Source: Gordonia sp. OPL2 (GTDB lineage Bacteria > Actinomycetota > Actinomycetes > Mycobacteriales > Mycobacteriaceae). Taken from it: 64,000 bases of DNA. Below are positions 7,399 through 16,122 of the stretch, piece after piece. Each line of letters starts with the position of its first letter. Position 1 is the stretch's first letter. Under the pieces are notes generated by a model. It was not told where the DNA came from and did not search any database. It worked only from the letters and a program-made list of their open reading frames with translations. The position numbers and the translations under genes were made by a program. The stretch spans positions 1 to 64,000 of the forward strand of contig NZ_RKME01000024.1 of assembly GCF_003797825.1 (NCBI RefSeq), written 5' to 3'.

Positions 7399-9131
7399 CC
7401 CTCCGACACAGCCCCGATCACTTCGACGCGATCGTCATCGGTTCCGGATTCGGCGGCTCTGTGGCCGCCCTCCGGTTGAGCGAGAAGGGATATCGCGTCG
7501 CCGTCCTGGAGTCGGGCCGGCGCTTCGGCGACGACGACCTCCCGAAGACGAGCTGGCGCATCCGCGACTACGTATGGGCTCCGGCGCTCGGTTGCTATGG
7601 GGTGCAACGCATGCATCCGCTACGGGATGTCCTGGTGATGGCCGGCGCCGGGGTGGGCGGCGGTTCGCTGAACTACGCCAACACCCTCTACCGTCCGCCA
7701 TCCGCCTTCTTCGACGACCCGCACTGGGGCGCGATCACCGATTGGTCGGCCGAACTCGACCCGTACTACGACCAGGCATCGCGCATGCTCGGTGTCACCA
7801 CCTTCCCGCACACCACACCCGCCGACGACGTGATGCGCGGCGTGGCCGAGGAGATGGGCGTCGGCGACACCTTCGTGCCCACCCCGGTCGGGGTCTTCTT
7901 CGGCACGCCCGGCGAGACGGTCGCCGACCCGTTCTTCGGCGGGGCCGGGCCCGATCGCACCGGCTGCACCGAATGCGGCGCATGTATGACGGGATGTCGC
8001 GTCGGCGCCAAGAACACACTCGTGAAGAACTACCTGCACTTGGCCGAACAGGCCGGGGCACAGATCTTTCCGATGACCACGGCGCACGCCGTGCGTCCAC
8101 GGTCGTCGGGCGGGTACGAGGTCGACACACGCCGCACGGGGGTGAACCTGCGACGCCGGGGGCGCAGGTTCACCGCCGACCACGTCGTGTTCGCGGCAGG
8201 CACCTACGGCACGAACAAACTGCTGCTGTCCATGCAGCAATCCGGCGACCTGCCGAATCTCTCGTCGCGGCTGGGTCGGGTGGTCCGCACCAACTCCGAG
8301 GCCGTCCTCGCCGCGACCGCACGCGACACCGCGACCGACTTCACCGAGGGCGTCGCGATCACATCGTCGTTCCACCCGAACGATCACACCCACATCGAAC
8401 CGGTGCGTTATGGCAAGGGCAGCAACCTGATCGGGCTCCTCCAGGCGATTCTGGTCGACGGCGGCGGACGCACTCCGCGTCTGCTCAAGGCGCTGATCGC
8501 GATGGCCGCGCACCCCGTGACGACCGCGCGGTCGCTCTCGGTACGACGCTGGTCGGAGCGCACCATCATCGCGCTGGTCATGCAGACCGCCGACAACTCG
8601 ATCGAACTCTTCGCCCGCCGCGGACGGTTCGGCCCCATCCTGCGCAGCCGCGCCGGCGACGGCGATCCTCCGCCGCGATGGATTCCGGAGGGCCACACCG
8701 CCGTCCGCTCGGTCGCGCGGCGAATCGATGGCGATCCGGGCGGTTCGATCGTCGATCTGCTCAACATCCCGATGACTGCTCATTTCCTCGGCGGCTGCGC
8801 GATCGGCACCTCCGCCGACGACGGCGTGGTCGACGCCTACCATCGCGTCTTCGGCCACCCGGGCCTGCACGTCGTGGACGGGTCGACGGTGTCGGCAAAC
8901 CTCGGAGTCAACCCATCACTCACGATCACGGCCCAGGCCGAACGTGCACTGGCCATGTGGCCCAACCGAGGTGAGGCCGACCAGCGACCGGCGCAGGACG
9001 CCGGATACCGTCGGGTCGACCCGGTCGCGCCGCATCGACCCGCGGTGCCCGAGAACGCGCCCGGCGCGCTACGACTCCCCGATCAACTACCCGACATGCT
9101 GCCGATCAGCGCGGTCCGGCGTCACGCCTGA
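7395..9131 (+). CDS. GMC-family FAD oxidoreductase, cholesterol-oxidase-like
   Basis: The 578-residue product has an FAD-binding GSGFGG at 16-21, an AGAGVGGGSLNYAN segment typical of GMC oxidoreductases, a cysteine cluster GCTECGACMTGC with Cys191, 194, 197 and 201, and a C-terminal DGSTVSANLGVNPSLTI FAD box. The Cys cluster followed by GAKNTL is characteristic of the cholesterol-oxidase-like branch, not of choline dehydrogenases. The start is GTG, overlapping the monooxygenase stop (GTGA). The last 60 residues are a proline-rich extension after the catalytic fold. It probably oxidises a secondary alcohol to the ketone used by the neighbouring monooxygenase. Confidence 0.85.
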   Translation: MTLRHSPDHFDAIVIGSGFGGSVAALRLSEKGYRVAVLESGRRFGDDDLPKTSWRIRDYVWAPALGCYGVQRMHPLRDVLVMAGAGVGGGSLNYANTLYRPPSAFFDDPHWGAITDWSAELDPYYDQASRMLGVTTFPHTTPADDVMRGVAEEMGVGDTFVPTPVGVFFGTPGETVADPFFGGAGPDRTGCTECGACMTGCRVGAKNTLVKNYLHLAEQAGAQIFPMTTAHAVRPRSSGGYEVDTRRTGVNLRRRGRRFTADHVVFAAGTYGTNKLLLSMQQSGDLPNLSSRLGRVVRTNSEAVLAATARDTATDFTEGVAITSSFHPNDHTHIEPVRYGKGSNLIGLLQAILVDGGGRTPRLLKALIAMAAHPVTTARSLSVRRWSERTIIALVMQTADNSIELFARRGRFGPILRSRAGDGDPPPRWIPEGHTAVRSVARRIDGDPGGSIVDLLNIPMTAHFLGGCAIGTSADDGVVDAYHRVFGHPGLHVVDGSTVSANLGVNPSLTITAQAERALAMWPNRGEADQRPAQDAGYRRVDPVAPHRPAVPENAPGALRLPDQLPDMLPISAVRRHA

Positions 9132-9168
9132 TCACCAGCCGCCCAACCGCATCCTCGAGGAGTCCGTC

Positions 9169-9831
9169 ATGTGGAGCGTCGCCGAATCCCGCACCGACCG
9201 CGACATCTGGCCGGTGAGCCCGCCCGCCCCGTGGCCGGCCTCCGTCCGGGCCGCCCTGTGGTGGCATGCGGCGACCGACGACGCCCGCTCTCTCATCGTG
9301 ACCGGCGAACCGATCATTCCCGTCACCGTTGCCATGGTGGTCGACTATCTGGAGTCGCCGGTGGGCCCCTACCGGGAGATCCTCGCCAGCCCGGTCCTGT
9401 CGGCGCCGGGCCGGCGGCTGGGGCCACTGTCACGACTGCACGTCCCGTTCATCGCCGTGGACTCCGAGACCTCGGTGCACGGCGGACGTTTCCATTGGAG
9501 GCTGCCGAAGGTGATGGCCGAGTTCACCGGCGCGGTCGACGGCGAGTTCACCGCCAAGGGCGAGGACTGGTCCGTGCGGACCACCACACGCACTCTCCCG
9601 GTGAGCCTTCCGGTGGCCGGAGGCCTCGGATTCGCGCAGCCGATCGTCCGCGCGGGCGGACCGGTGGATTTCCTCCGCGCGGTCAGCGTGCTGGCCGGCA
9701 CCTTCCGGCCCGCACGCGTCGGCGTCGAGGTCACCGGGACCACCCTCCCGTCGTGGCTGACCGCCGGCACACACACCGGGATCACCATCACCCGCGGCCG
9801 GATGTCGACCCGGCGCGGCCGACGGCGCTGA
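9169..9831 (+). CDS. Acetoacetate decarboxylase-like domain protein
   Basis: The 220-residue product resembles the acetoacetate decarboxylase superfamily: an N-terminal PPAPWPASVRAALWWHAA segment, a GPYREILASPVL strand and a C-terminal IRAGGP-like hydrophobic core. I do not see a certain catalytic lysine, so decarboxylase activity is unproven and a lipid-binding role is possible. The ATG at 9169 follows GAGGAG at good spacing. The gene lies 37 bases after the GMC oxidoreductase and closes the TetR-led operon; a stem-loop follows. Confidence 0.65.
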   Translation: MWSVAESRTDRDIWPVSPPAPWPASVRAALWWHAATDDARSLIVTGEPIIPVTVAMVVDYLESPVGPYREILASPVLSAPGRRLGPLSRLHVPFIAVDSETSVHGGRFHWRLPKVMAEFTGAVDGEFTAKGEDWSVRTTTRTLPVSLPVAGGLGFAQPIVRAGGPVDFLRAVSVLAGTFRPARVGVEVTGTTLPSWLTAGTHTGITITRGRMSTRRGRRR

Positions 9832-9841
9832 GCGGCCGCAG

Positions 9842-9864
9842 CGCCGACGGATCGACCGTCGGCG
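9842..9864. terminator. Stem-loop between convergent genes
   Basis: CGCCGACGG and CCGTCGGCG form a perfect 9-base stem around ATCGA. It lies between the rightward operon ending at 9831 and the leftward SDR gene ending at 9884. No T-run follows, so it may be a weak or factor-assisted bidirectional terminator. Confidence 0.5.
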
Positions 9865-9883
9865 GGCGCGGCGCGATCGGAGC

Positions 9884-10696
9884 TCAGAAGTACTGGGCCC
9901 CACCATCGATCGAGATGTGCTCGCCCGTGATGAACTTCGACTCGTCGGAGGCGAGGAACGCGACGACGTTCGCGATCTCGTCGGCGTCCGCGACGAACTG
10001 GTTGAGGAACGTCATGCCCATGCCGGCCAGGCGTGGGTTGGCCGCGTTGGTCTGCTCGATGCGCGCGACCATCTGACCCGACCCCATCGGCGTCGCCACG
10101 GCGCCCGGATGGATGCTGTTGACGCGGATGTTGTGATTGCCCAACTCAGCGGCGAAGGCCCGCGTCATCCCGACCAGCGCGTGTTTGCTGGTGGTGTAGT
10201 GGACCATGAAGGGCTGCATCTTCTTTCCGGCGAGTGAGCTGGTGAGTATCACCGAGCCGCCACCGCGACCGATGAGGTGTCCCGCGGTGGCGGTGACCGT
10301 GTTCCATGCGCCGGTCACGTTGATGTCGAGGGTGTCTCGGAAACTGGCCGGGGTCACCTCGTCCCAGGTCTCGGGGATGCAGATGCCGGCGTTGGCGACG
10401 ACCACGTCGAGACCGCCGAAGACCGACACGCCCTCGGCGACGGCGGCGGAGACGGCGTCGAGATCACGGACGTCACCCTGCACCAGAACGGCTTTCGCAC
10501 CCGCGTCCTCGACCAGGCGGCGGGTCTCGTCGAGATCGGCCGGGGTGGCCGGGTCGTAAGGGACGCCGGGCAGCGGTCCGGCCAGATCGAGGCCGATGAT
10601 CTGCGCCCCTTCGGCGGCGAGCCGGACGGCGTGGGCACGACCTTGCCCGCGTGCGACACCGGTGATGAAGGCGACCTTGTCGTCGAGACGACCCAT
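9884..10696 (-). CDS. Mycofactocin-type SDR oxidoreductase
   Basis: The 270-residue short-chain dehydrogenase has the cofactor motif ITGVARGQGR at residues 11-20, a long insertion (DPATPADLDETRRLVED) after the first Rossmann strand, NAG in the core, a catalytic YTTSK and the IHPGAVATPM region. The GVARGQGR variant with the insertion is typical of mycofactocin-coupled SDRs, which hold their nicotinamide tightly and pass electrons to mycofactocin. The start at 10696 is the ATG before GRLDDKVAFITG. It is probably translated with the TetR gene just upstream (16 bases). The substrate alcohol is unknown. Confidence 0.85.
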   Translation of the reverse strand: MGRLDDKVAFITGVARGQGRAHAVRLAAEGAQIIGLDLAGPLPGVPYDPATPADLDETRRLVEDAGAKAVLVQGDVRDLDAVSAAVAEGVSVFGGLDVVVANAGICIPETWDEVTPASFRDTLDINVTGAWNTVTATAGHLIGRGGGSVILTSSLAGKKMQPFMVHYTTSKHALVGMTRAFAAELGNHNIRVNSIHPGAVATPMGSGQMVARIEQTNAANPRLAGMGMTFLNQFVADADEIANVVAFLASDESKFITGEHISIDGGAQYF

Positions 10697-10712
10697 GGGA
10701 GTGACCCTTTCG

Positions 10713-11348
10713 CTAGGACTTCGGTTGCAACGGAAGGCCCTGTTCGAGCAGATCGATCGCCCCGAGCAGGGTGGACAGGAGGTCGTCGTCGAGCACGTCG
10801 TCGGCCGCGCGGGCGAAGTGGAACATGACGCCGCCGGCGGCGGCGATGAACACCCGCAGGCGCAGATCGTCGGGATCGGTCCCGGTGTACTCGGCGAAGA
10901 AGTCCGTCGCCTCCGAGATCGCCCGGTCGGATTCGATCTGGTACGCGGTACGCAGCGCCGGTTCGGACTGGATGAGCCGCATCCGTTCGGCATTGCTGGC
11001 CCACGCATCGGCAGTCCCGATCCGGAACAGATCGGTCACGAGCCGACGCAGCAGGCCGAAGTGGCCGAGGCCGGGCGGGATGGCCGCGAGAGCCTCGTCG
11101 CGGGCATCCTCGAGGTCGTCGGAGAGGACCACCTGCTCCTTGGACGAGAAGTAGCGGAAGAAGGTGGTGTGGGAGACCTCGGCCTCCCGGGCGATCTGCT
11201 CCACGGTCGTCTGGTTGTAGCCGTGCTCGGCGAACAATCTCATCGCCGCGTCGCGGATCGCCGTGCGGGTGCGCATCTTGTTCTTCTCCCGCAGACCGAT
11301 CCGACGCCCCGGGCCGGTGGTGCCCGGGGTCGTCGTCGGTGTGGCCAT
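10713..11348 (-). CDS. TetR/AcrR family transcriptional regulator
   Basis: The 211-residue product carries a TetR helix-turn-helix at about 28-72, seen in IRDAAMRLFAEHGYNQTTVEQIAREAEVSHTTFFRYF (given by position here: residues about 31-67). The C-terminal half is helical, as in ligand-binding domains. The gene lies 16 bases before the mycofactocin-type SDR and 38 bases after the MMPL transporter gene on the same strand, so it may regulate either or both. The ATG at 11348 has an AGGAGG-like site upstream (complement of CCTCCT). Confidence 0.88.
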   Translation of the reverse strand: MATPTTTPGTTGPGRRIGLREKNKMRTRTAIRDAAMRLFAEHGYNQTTVEQIAREAEVSHTTFFRYFSSKEQVVLSDDLEDARDEALAAIPPGLGHFGLLRRLVTDLFRIGTADAWASNAERMRLIQSEPALRTAYQIESDRAISEATDFFAEYTGTDPDDLRLRVFIAAAGGVMFHFARAADDVLDDDLLSTLLGAIDLLEQGLPLQPKS

Positions 11349-11386
11349 GCCCTGACCTCCTGGATTAGTGGCGTGTCACCCGGGAC

Positions 11387-13624
11387 TCAGCTCGGTGATC
11401 CGACCGGTTCACGCGGTGCGGCCTCGCTGTCGGAGGGCGGCAGGCCGCGGTCGCGGACCGCACTGCCCTCGATGTCGAAGTTCACCACGAACCGATCCAA
11501 CCATTTCGGCAGACCCCAGGCGCGATCTCCGAGCATCGCGATGATCGCCGGCACCACCATCATCCGGATGATGAAGGCGTCGAAGGCGACTGCCACCGCC
11601 AGCGCGAACCCGATCATCTTCGCGGTCGTGTCGGGCGACAGCATGAACGCGGCGAACACGCTGATCATGATGATCGCGGCCGACGTGACGACGCGGGAGC
11701 CGTGTCGGTAGCCGGCGATGATGGCGTCCTTCGCCGACATGCCGTGCACATACTCTTCCCGCATTCGGGTCACCAGGAACACCTGATAGTCCATCGCCAG
11801 ACCGAACACCAGCCCGATCAGGAAGATCGGCAGGAACGACAGGATCGGCTTGGTGTTGTCGATCAGACCGAAGGTGCCCTCCTGGAAGATCGCCACGGTG
11901 ACACCGAAGGTCGCGCACACCGAGAAGATGAATCCGATCGTGCCGATCAGCGGAACCCAGATCGAGCGGAACACACCGATCATGATGAGGAACGCGAGTC
12001 CGACGACCACGACGAGGTACGGCAGCAGCGCCTTGTCGAGCTTGGCCGACAGATCGGACATGATGGCCGTCTGTCCGCCGACGTGCAGTTGCGCACCCGC
12101 CGCCTCCGCCGACGGCGTGTAGGCGCGGATCTCCTCCATCAGATCGTGTGTCGCCCCGTCCGACGGCGCGCTGGTCGGCGTCACCGAGATGAGCGCGGTG
12201 TCGGCGCCCACGTTCGGCGTGGTCTTGCCGTTGCCGGTCCAGATCAGGGTGTTCGTGTTCGCGACGTCACCCAGGGTCTTGATGTGCGCGACGGTACGGT
12301 CGGCGGCGGCGGCCACGTCTCCGTTGTCGCTGTGCAGGACCACGAGGAGCGGTCCGTTGATGCCCTCACCGAAACCGCGCTGCAGCAACGATTGTGCGGG
12401 CGCCTCGTCGTCACTCGTCATCGACATGCCGAGTTCGAGTTTCGTCATCGGGATGGCGGCCAGGATCAGCACCGCGAGCCCGGCGATGACGTAGGGCAGC
12501 GGCCGTTTGACGACCATCCGCCCGAACTTCACGCCCAGGGTGTCTGCGGTGTCGGACTCCTCGGCATGCCGGATCCACGGGATGCGCGGAGTGAACGCGA
12601 ATCGCCCGACGGCACCCAGGAGTGCCGGGATCAGGGTGAGGGCCGCGATGACGGCCACGAGAACGGCCGACGCGGCGCCCAGGCCCATCTGGGTGATCAG
12701 CGGAATGCCGATGACCGTGAGCGCGACGACGGCGATCATCACGGTCATGCCGGCGAACACGACGGCCGTGCCCGCGGTGCCGACGGCCCGTCCGGCGGCA
12801 TCGGCCCGACTGCCGCCACGTCTGACCTCGTTGCGATACCGGGAGACGATGAACAGTGCGTAGTCGATGGAGACGGCGATGCCCAACATCGTGACGATCG
12901 CGGTTGCGGTCTCGTTGATGCTGAGGAACTCCGCCGACAGGGTGAGCAGCATGATCGTCAGCATCACGCCGACGAGGCCGGTGACCAGCGGGATGAAGGC
13001 GGCGACGAGCGCACCGAAGGCGACGATCATCACGACGAACGCCACGGCGAAACCGATCATCTCGGCCTTGCCGCCGGCCTCCATCACCTGCATCAGCGAA
13101 CCGGTCGCCTCCACCTGCAATCCACCACCGCGGTGGTCGGCGAGGATCTCCTGCAGCTGTTCCTTCTGATCGACGGTGAGATCGGTCATCTCGATGTTCT
13201 GCCGGATCTGCATCAGTCCGACCTTGCCGTCGTCGCCGATCACCGAGGACGCCAGCGCGGGCCGGGCCTTCGCCACGGTGTCCGGGTTGACGACGGTGGC
13301 CGGGTCGGTCAGGTCCGGGAGCTTCTGCAGGTCGGCGACGAGTCCGTCGATCTGCGACGCATGCGCTGCGAGCCCGTCGTCAGCGGCCACGAGCACGCTG
13401 GTCGATGCCTGCGTCTGCTGCTTCATGACCTCGGGGAAGTACTCCTCCACCTGCGAGGTCGCCGTTCCGGAGTCGGTCCCGGGGAGACTGAAGTCCTTCG
13501 CGAACTTCGGATTCAGCGCTCCCACCAGGCCGGCGACGGAGATGGCGGCCACCAGCCAGACGGCGATCACCCACCACTTGTGCCGGAAGGAGAACCTTCC
13601 GATGCGATACAAGAACGAGGCCAT
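11387..13624 (-). CDS. MMPL-family RND transporter
   Basis: The 745-residue membrane protein starts with a cytoplasmic amphipathic end and a membrane segment (about 17-36), then a periplasmic domain, five clustered membrane segments, a second periplasmic domain and a second cluster of six. This is the standard duplicated MMPL/RND plan of about 700-960 residues. The Asp-Tyr pairs typical of proton relay are visible in SIDYALFIVSRYRNE and AMDYQVFLVTRMREE. MMPL proteins of this group export lipids or drugs across the inner membrane. It is followed by the TetR gene in the same direction. The substrate cannot be assigned. Confidence 0.9.
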   Translation of the reverse strand: MASFLYRIGRFSFRHKWWVIAVWLVAAISVAGLVGALNPKFAKDFSLPGTDSGTATSQVEEYFPEVMKQQTQASTSVLVAADDGLAAHASQIDGLVADLQKLPDLTDPATVVNPDTVAKARPALASSVIGDDGKVGLMQIRQNIEMTDLTVDQKEQLQEILADHRGGGLQVEATGSLMQVMEAGGKAEMIGFAVAFVVMIVAFGALVAAFIPLVTGLVGVMLTIMLLTLSAEFLSINETATAIVTMLGIAVSIDYALFIVSRYRNEVRRGGSRADAAGRAVGTAGTAVVFAGMTVMIAVVALTVIGIPLITQMGLGAASAVLVAVIAALTLIPALLGAVGRFAFTPRIPWIRHAEESDTADTLGVKFGRMVVKRPLPYVIAGLAVLILAAIPMTKLELGMSMTSDDEAPAQSLLQRGFGEGINGPLLVVLHSDNGDVAAAADRTVAHIKTLGDVANTNTLIWTGNGKTTPNVGADTALISVTPTSAPSDGATHDLMEEIRAYTPSAEAAGAQLHVGGQTAIMSDLSAKLDKALLPYLVVVVGLAFLIMIGVFRSIWVPLIGTIGFIFSVCATFGVTVAIFQEGTFGLIDNTKPILSFLPIFLIGLVFGLAMDYQVFLVTRMREEYVHGMSAKDAIIAGYRHGSRVVTSAAIIMISVFAAFMLSPDTTAKMIGFALAVAVAFDAFIIRMMVVPAIIAMLGDRAWGLPKWLDRFVVNFDIEGSAVRDRGLPPSDSEAAPREPVGSPS

Positions 13625-13779
13625 GGGCCATCCCTTCGGAATCGTCGTACGAACGAGGCCGCCACAAAGTGTTAGTGACTACCACTTGGTACTGGATAAC
13701 AAAAGATTGCGGATCGTGCCACTTTCCGGCCGTCGTTTGTGGCCAAGGCCTCGTGGGCCGCAAGTTCTGGGAGAGATCA

Positions 13780-13795
13780 TCGAACATGTGTTCGC
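13780..13795 (+). promoter_or_regulatory. LexA (SOS) box upstream of alkB-like gene
   Basis: TCGAAC-ATGT-GTTCGC matches the actinobacterial LexA consensus TCGAAC(N4)GTTCGA with one deviation in the last base. It lies 21 bases before the start codon of the AlkB-like dioxygenase, the position of a promoter-overlapping operator. Confidence 0.75.
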
Positions 13796-13816
13796 CACTC
13801 CGGTAGGCTCGCGACC

Positions 13817-14443
13817 ATGAATGCGGGTATCCAGGGCTCGCTGTTCGACCAGCCCGACGCCGGAACACAGCTCGGCGATCTCGCGGGGACGCAGCGGAGG
13901 TCGCTCTCCGACGGCGCGTGGGTCGACCTGCGTCCGGGATGGATCTCCGGCTCGGAACTCCTCTTCGACCGACTCCGCGACGGCGCGGCCTGGCGTGCCG
14001 AGCGCCGGCGGATGTACGACCGCGTGGTCGACGTCCCTCGGCTGCTGGCGACCTACCTCGACGCGGCGACGTTCCCCGATCCACTGCTCGTCGAGGCTCG
14101 CGATCAACTCTCCCGCCACTACCGCGACGAACTGCCGGAGGGATTCGCGACCGCAGGCCTCTGCCTGTACCGAGACGGCAACGACAGCGTCGCCTGGCAC
14201 GGCGACCGGATCGGGCGTGGCTCCACCGACGACACGATGGTGGCCATCGTGTCGCTCGGTTCACCCCGGCCGCTGATGCTGCGGCCGCGCGGCGGCGGGT
14301 CGTCACTGCGCTTCGTCGTCGGACCCGGCGATCTGCTGGTGATGGGCGGCAGCTGCCAGCGGACGTGGGAGCACGCGATCCCGAAGAACCCGGGCGTGGG
14401 ACCGCGGATCAGCATCCAGTTCCGCCCGCCCGGCGTGTGGTGA
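13817..14443 (+). CDS. AlkB-like 2-oxoglutarate/Fe(II) dioxygenase
   Basis: The 208-residue product carries the AlkB iron-binding triad: VAWHGD gives His and Asp, and TWEHAIPK gives the second His, followed by GPRISIQFR with the 2-oxoglutarate-binding arginines. It probably reverses alkylation damage by oxidative demethylation of DNA or RNA. The start at 13817 is the ATG after the LexA box; a longer in-frame start would lie across that box. Putting this repair enzyme under SOS control makes functional sense and is a specific prediction. The gene is a single transcription unit, divergent from the MMPL gene. Confidence 0.88.
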   Translation: MNAGIQGSLFDQPDAGTQLGDLAGTQRRSLSDGAWVDLRPGWISGSELLFDRLRDGAAWRAERRRMYDRVVDVPRLLATYLDAATFPDPLLVEARDQLSRHYRDELPEGFATAGLCLYRDGNDSVAWHGDRIGRGSTDDTMVAIVSLGSPRPLMLRPRGGGSSLRFVVGPGDLLVMGGSCQRTWEHAIPKNPGVGPRISIQFRPPGVW

Positions 14444-14612
14444 TCGAAGCCCGCATCCGGTGCCGCGCCACCCGTCTGACGATGCGGTACTTCGCGTAAC
14501 CGGCAGACCCGGCGCATCGACCGCACGGGGCGCACCCCGGGGTGTCGAGATGGTCACGGAGTGGTTGAATCGGGACGTCGTTCATGCCCCGGGGATCGAG
14601 TGAAAGAGAACC

Positions 14613-15176
14613 ATGATCCGAAAGTCTGTCGCCGCCACCGCACTCACCGTCGCCGCAACCGCGGCAGCTCTCGCCGCACCCGCGGTCGTCGGATCGGCCA
14701 CGGCCGCGCCGCTCGACAGCCTGCTCGGGAGCTCGGGCGGCTCCGGCAGTGCGGGCGGTTCGGGCAGTTCGGACCTGCTCGACACCGGGAGTGCCGCGCT
14801 CGGGTCGTCGGGCAACAAGCCCCAGCACTTCGGCAAACTCGGACGGCCGGACGCACCCAACGGGGTCAAGTCGATCAACGTGTGGACGTACGCACCCAAG
14901 GTGACACCCGTCTCGCCCAACGTCTTCCCGCGCAACTCACGCCTCGGGGTGCGGTGGAACTCGACGATCGACTCCGGCCCGGTTGTCGACGGCAACGAGT
15001 GCGGGATGCAGATCCGGCTCGACGGCCCGAAGGTGCCGAAGGCCGCGCAGCTGACCAAGACCCGCGACTGCACCGCGGTGAAGTCGTTCCTGCTGCGTGC
15101 GCCGGGCTCTTACTCGATCACCGTCACCGACGGCATCTCCGGGGCATCGAACTCCATCAAGTTCGACGTCAGGTAG
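14613..15176 (+). CDS. Secreted protein of unknown function with Ser/Gly linker
   Basis: The 187-residue product has a clear Sec signal peptide (MIRKSV, hydrophobic core, SATAAP near 31-33), then a Ser/Gly-rich linker of about 35 residues and a compact C-terminal domain with two cysteines (NECGMQ, RDCTAV) that could form a disulphide. I recognise no family. A GTGAAAGAGAA sequence precedes the ATG. The gene converges on the SDR gene downstream and overlaps it by 8 bases at the stop codons. Confidence 0.72.
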   Translation: MIRKSVAATALTVAATAAALAAPAVVGSATAAPLDSLLGSSGGSGSAGGSGSSDLLDTGSAALGSSGNKPQHFGKLGRPDAPNGVKSINVWTYAPKVTPVSPNVFPRNSRLGVRWNSTIDSGPVVDGNECGMQIRLDGPKVPKAAQLTKTRDCTAVKSFLLRAPGSYSITVTDGISGASNSIKFDVR

Positions 15177-16068
15177 TCGCGCCCGGCCCGACGGCGAAGG
15201 TGGTGTCGGTGAGCTTCTCCGACACCGCCCACAGGCCGTCTCGGATCGCGGTGTTGTCGGCGCGCTTGTTGTAGCCCGAGACCCCGGGCGCACCACGCGA
15301 GCCGAACATCTGGGTCGGCCCGTAGAACGTGCCGTTCGCGGCGTCGGGTGACGTCGCCGCGTACAGGGTCGGCAGTGCTCCGGCGGCTGCGGACTGCGCG
15401 ACCACCTTGTTCGCCAGATTCATGAAGACGTCCTCGACGGTCTCCGACCGTCCCTGCAGTTCGGTTGCCGCGTAGCCCGGATGCGCGATCACCGATGTCG
15501 TCGTCGACCCGGCGGCCGCGAGACGATCCGCGAGTTCCTTGCCGAACATCAGATTGGCCATCTTGGAGTCCCCGTAGGCGCGCCAGCGCCGGTACTTGCG
15601 GGTCTCCCAGTTCAGGTCGCCGAGGTCGATGCGGCCGATCTGGTGCATCGACGACGACAGCGTGACCACCCGGTCGGTGATCTTGTCCAGCACCAGCGCG
15701 GTCAACGCGAAATGCCCGAGATGATTTGTGCCGATCTGCATCTCGAAACCCTGGGCGGTGCGCTTGTGCGGGATCGCCATCACACCCGCGTTGTTGATCA
15801 GGACGTCGGCGCCGCCGAGGCCGTCGGCGAAGGTGCGGACCGAGTCGAGATCGGCGAGATCGAGTTGCGCGACGGTCGCCGCCGACCCGATCTCGCGCGC
15901 GACGACATCGGCCTTCTGCGTGTTGCGACAGGCCAGGATGACCTGAGCGCCGGCAGCGGCCAGCGCCTTCGCGGTCTCCGCACCGAGGCCGCTGTTCGCG
16001 CCGGTGATCACCACCGTGCGACCGGACTGATCCGGGATGTCCGACGTCGACCAACCACTCATGCTCAC
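15169..16068 (-). CDS. SDR oxidoreductase, retinol-dehydrogenase-like
   Basis: The 299-residue product has the NAD(P) motif TGANSGLGAETA near residues 20-31, INNAGVMAIP, the catalytic serine region TLSSSMH and the catalytic AYGDSKMAN. The arrangement is that of the eukaryote-like retinol dehydrogenase/WWOX branch common in actinobacteria. It acts in the cytoplasm on an unknown alcohol or ketone. It stands alone, 54 bases downstream of no other gene on its strand, with its 3' end overlapping the convergent secreted-protein gene. ATG at 16068 or 16062 are both possible starts. Confidence 0.82.
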   Translation of the reverse strand: MSMSGWSTSDIPDQSGRTVVITGANSGLGAETAKALAAAGAQVILACRNTQKADVVAREIGSAATVAQLDLADLDSVRTFADGLGGADVLINNAGVMAIPHKRTAQGFEMQIGTNHLGHFALTALVLDKITDRVVTLSSSMHQIGRIDLGDLNWETRKYRRWRAYGDSKMANLMFGKELADRLAAAGSTTTSVIAHPGYAATELQGRSETVEDVFMNLANKVVAQSAAAGALPTLYAATSPDAANGTFYGPTQMFGSRGAPGVSGYNKRADNTAIRDGLWAVSEKLTDTTFAVGPGATT

Positions 16069-16122
16069 GACCCCCTGCTCATTCGACTGATGGCCCCACG
16101 CTATTGACGCCGCCGGGGACCG

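Noticed and set aside
11702..13675. 657-codon rightward frame antisense to the MMPL transporter
   Set aside because: Composition (His, Gln, Arg, Asp) is that of an antisense shadow; the MMPL frame is a clear membrane transporter.
13660..13710. AGTGACTACCACTTGGTACT as a TetR operator before the MMPL gene
   Set aside because: The symmetry is poor beyond ACCA/TGGT, so it is not claimed.
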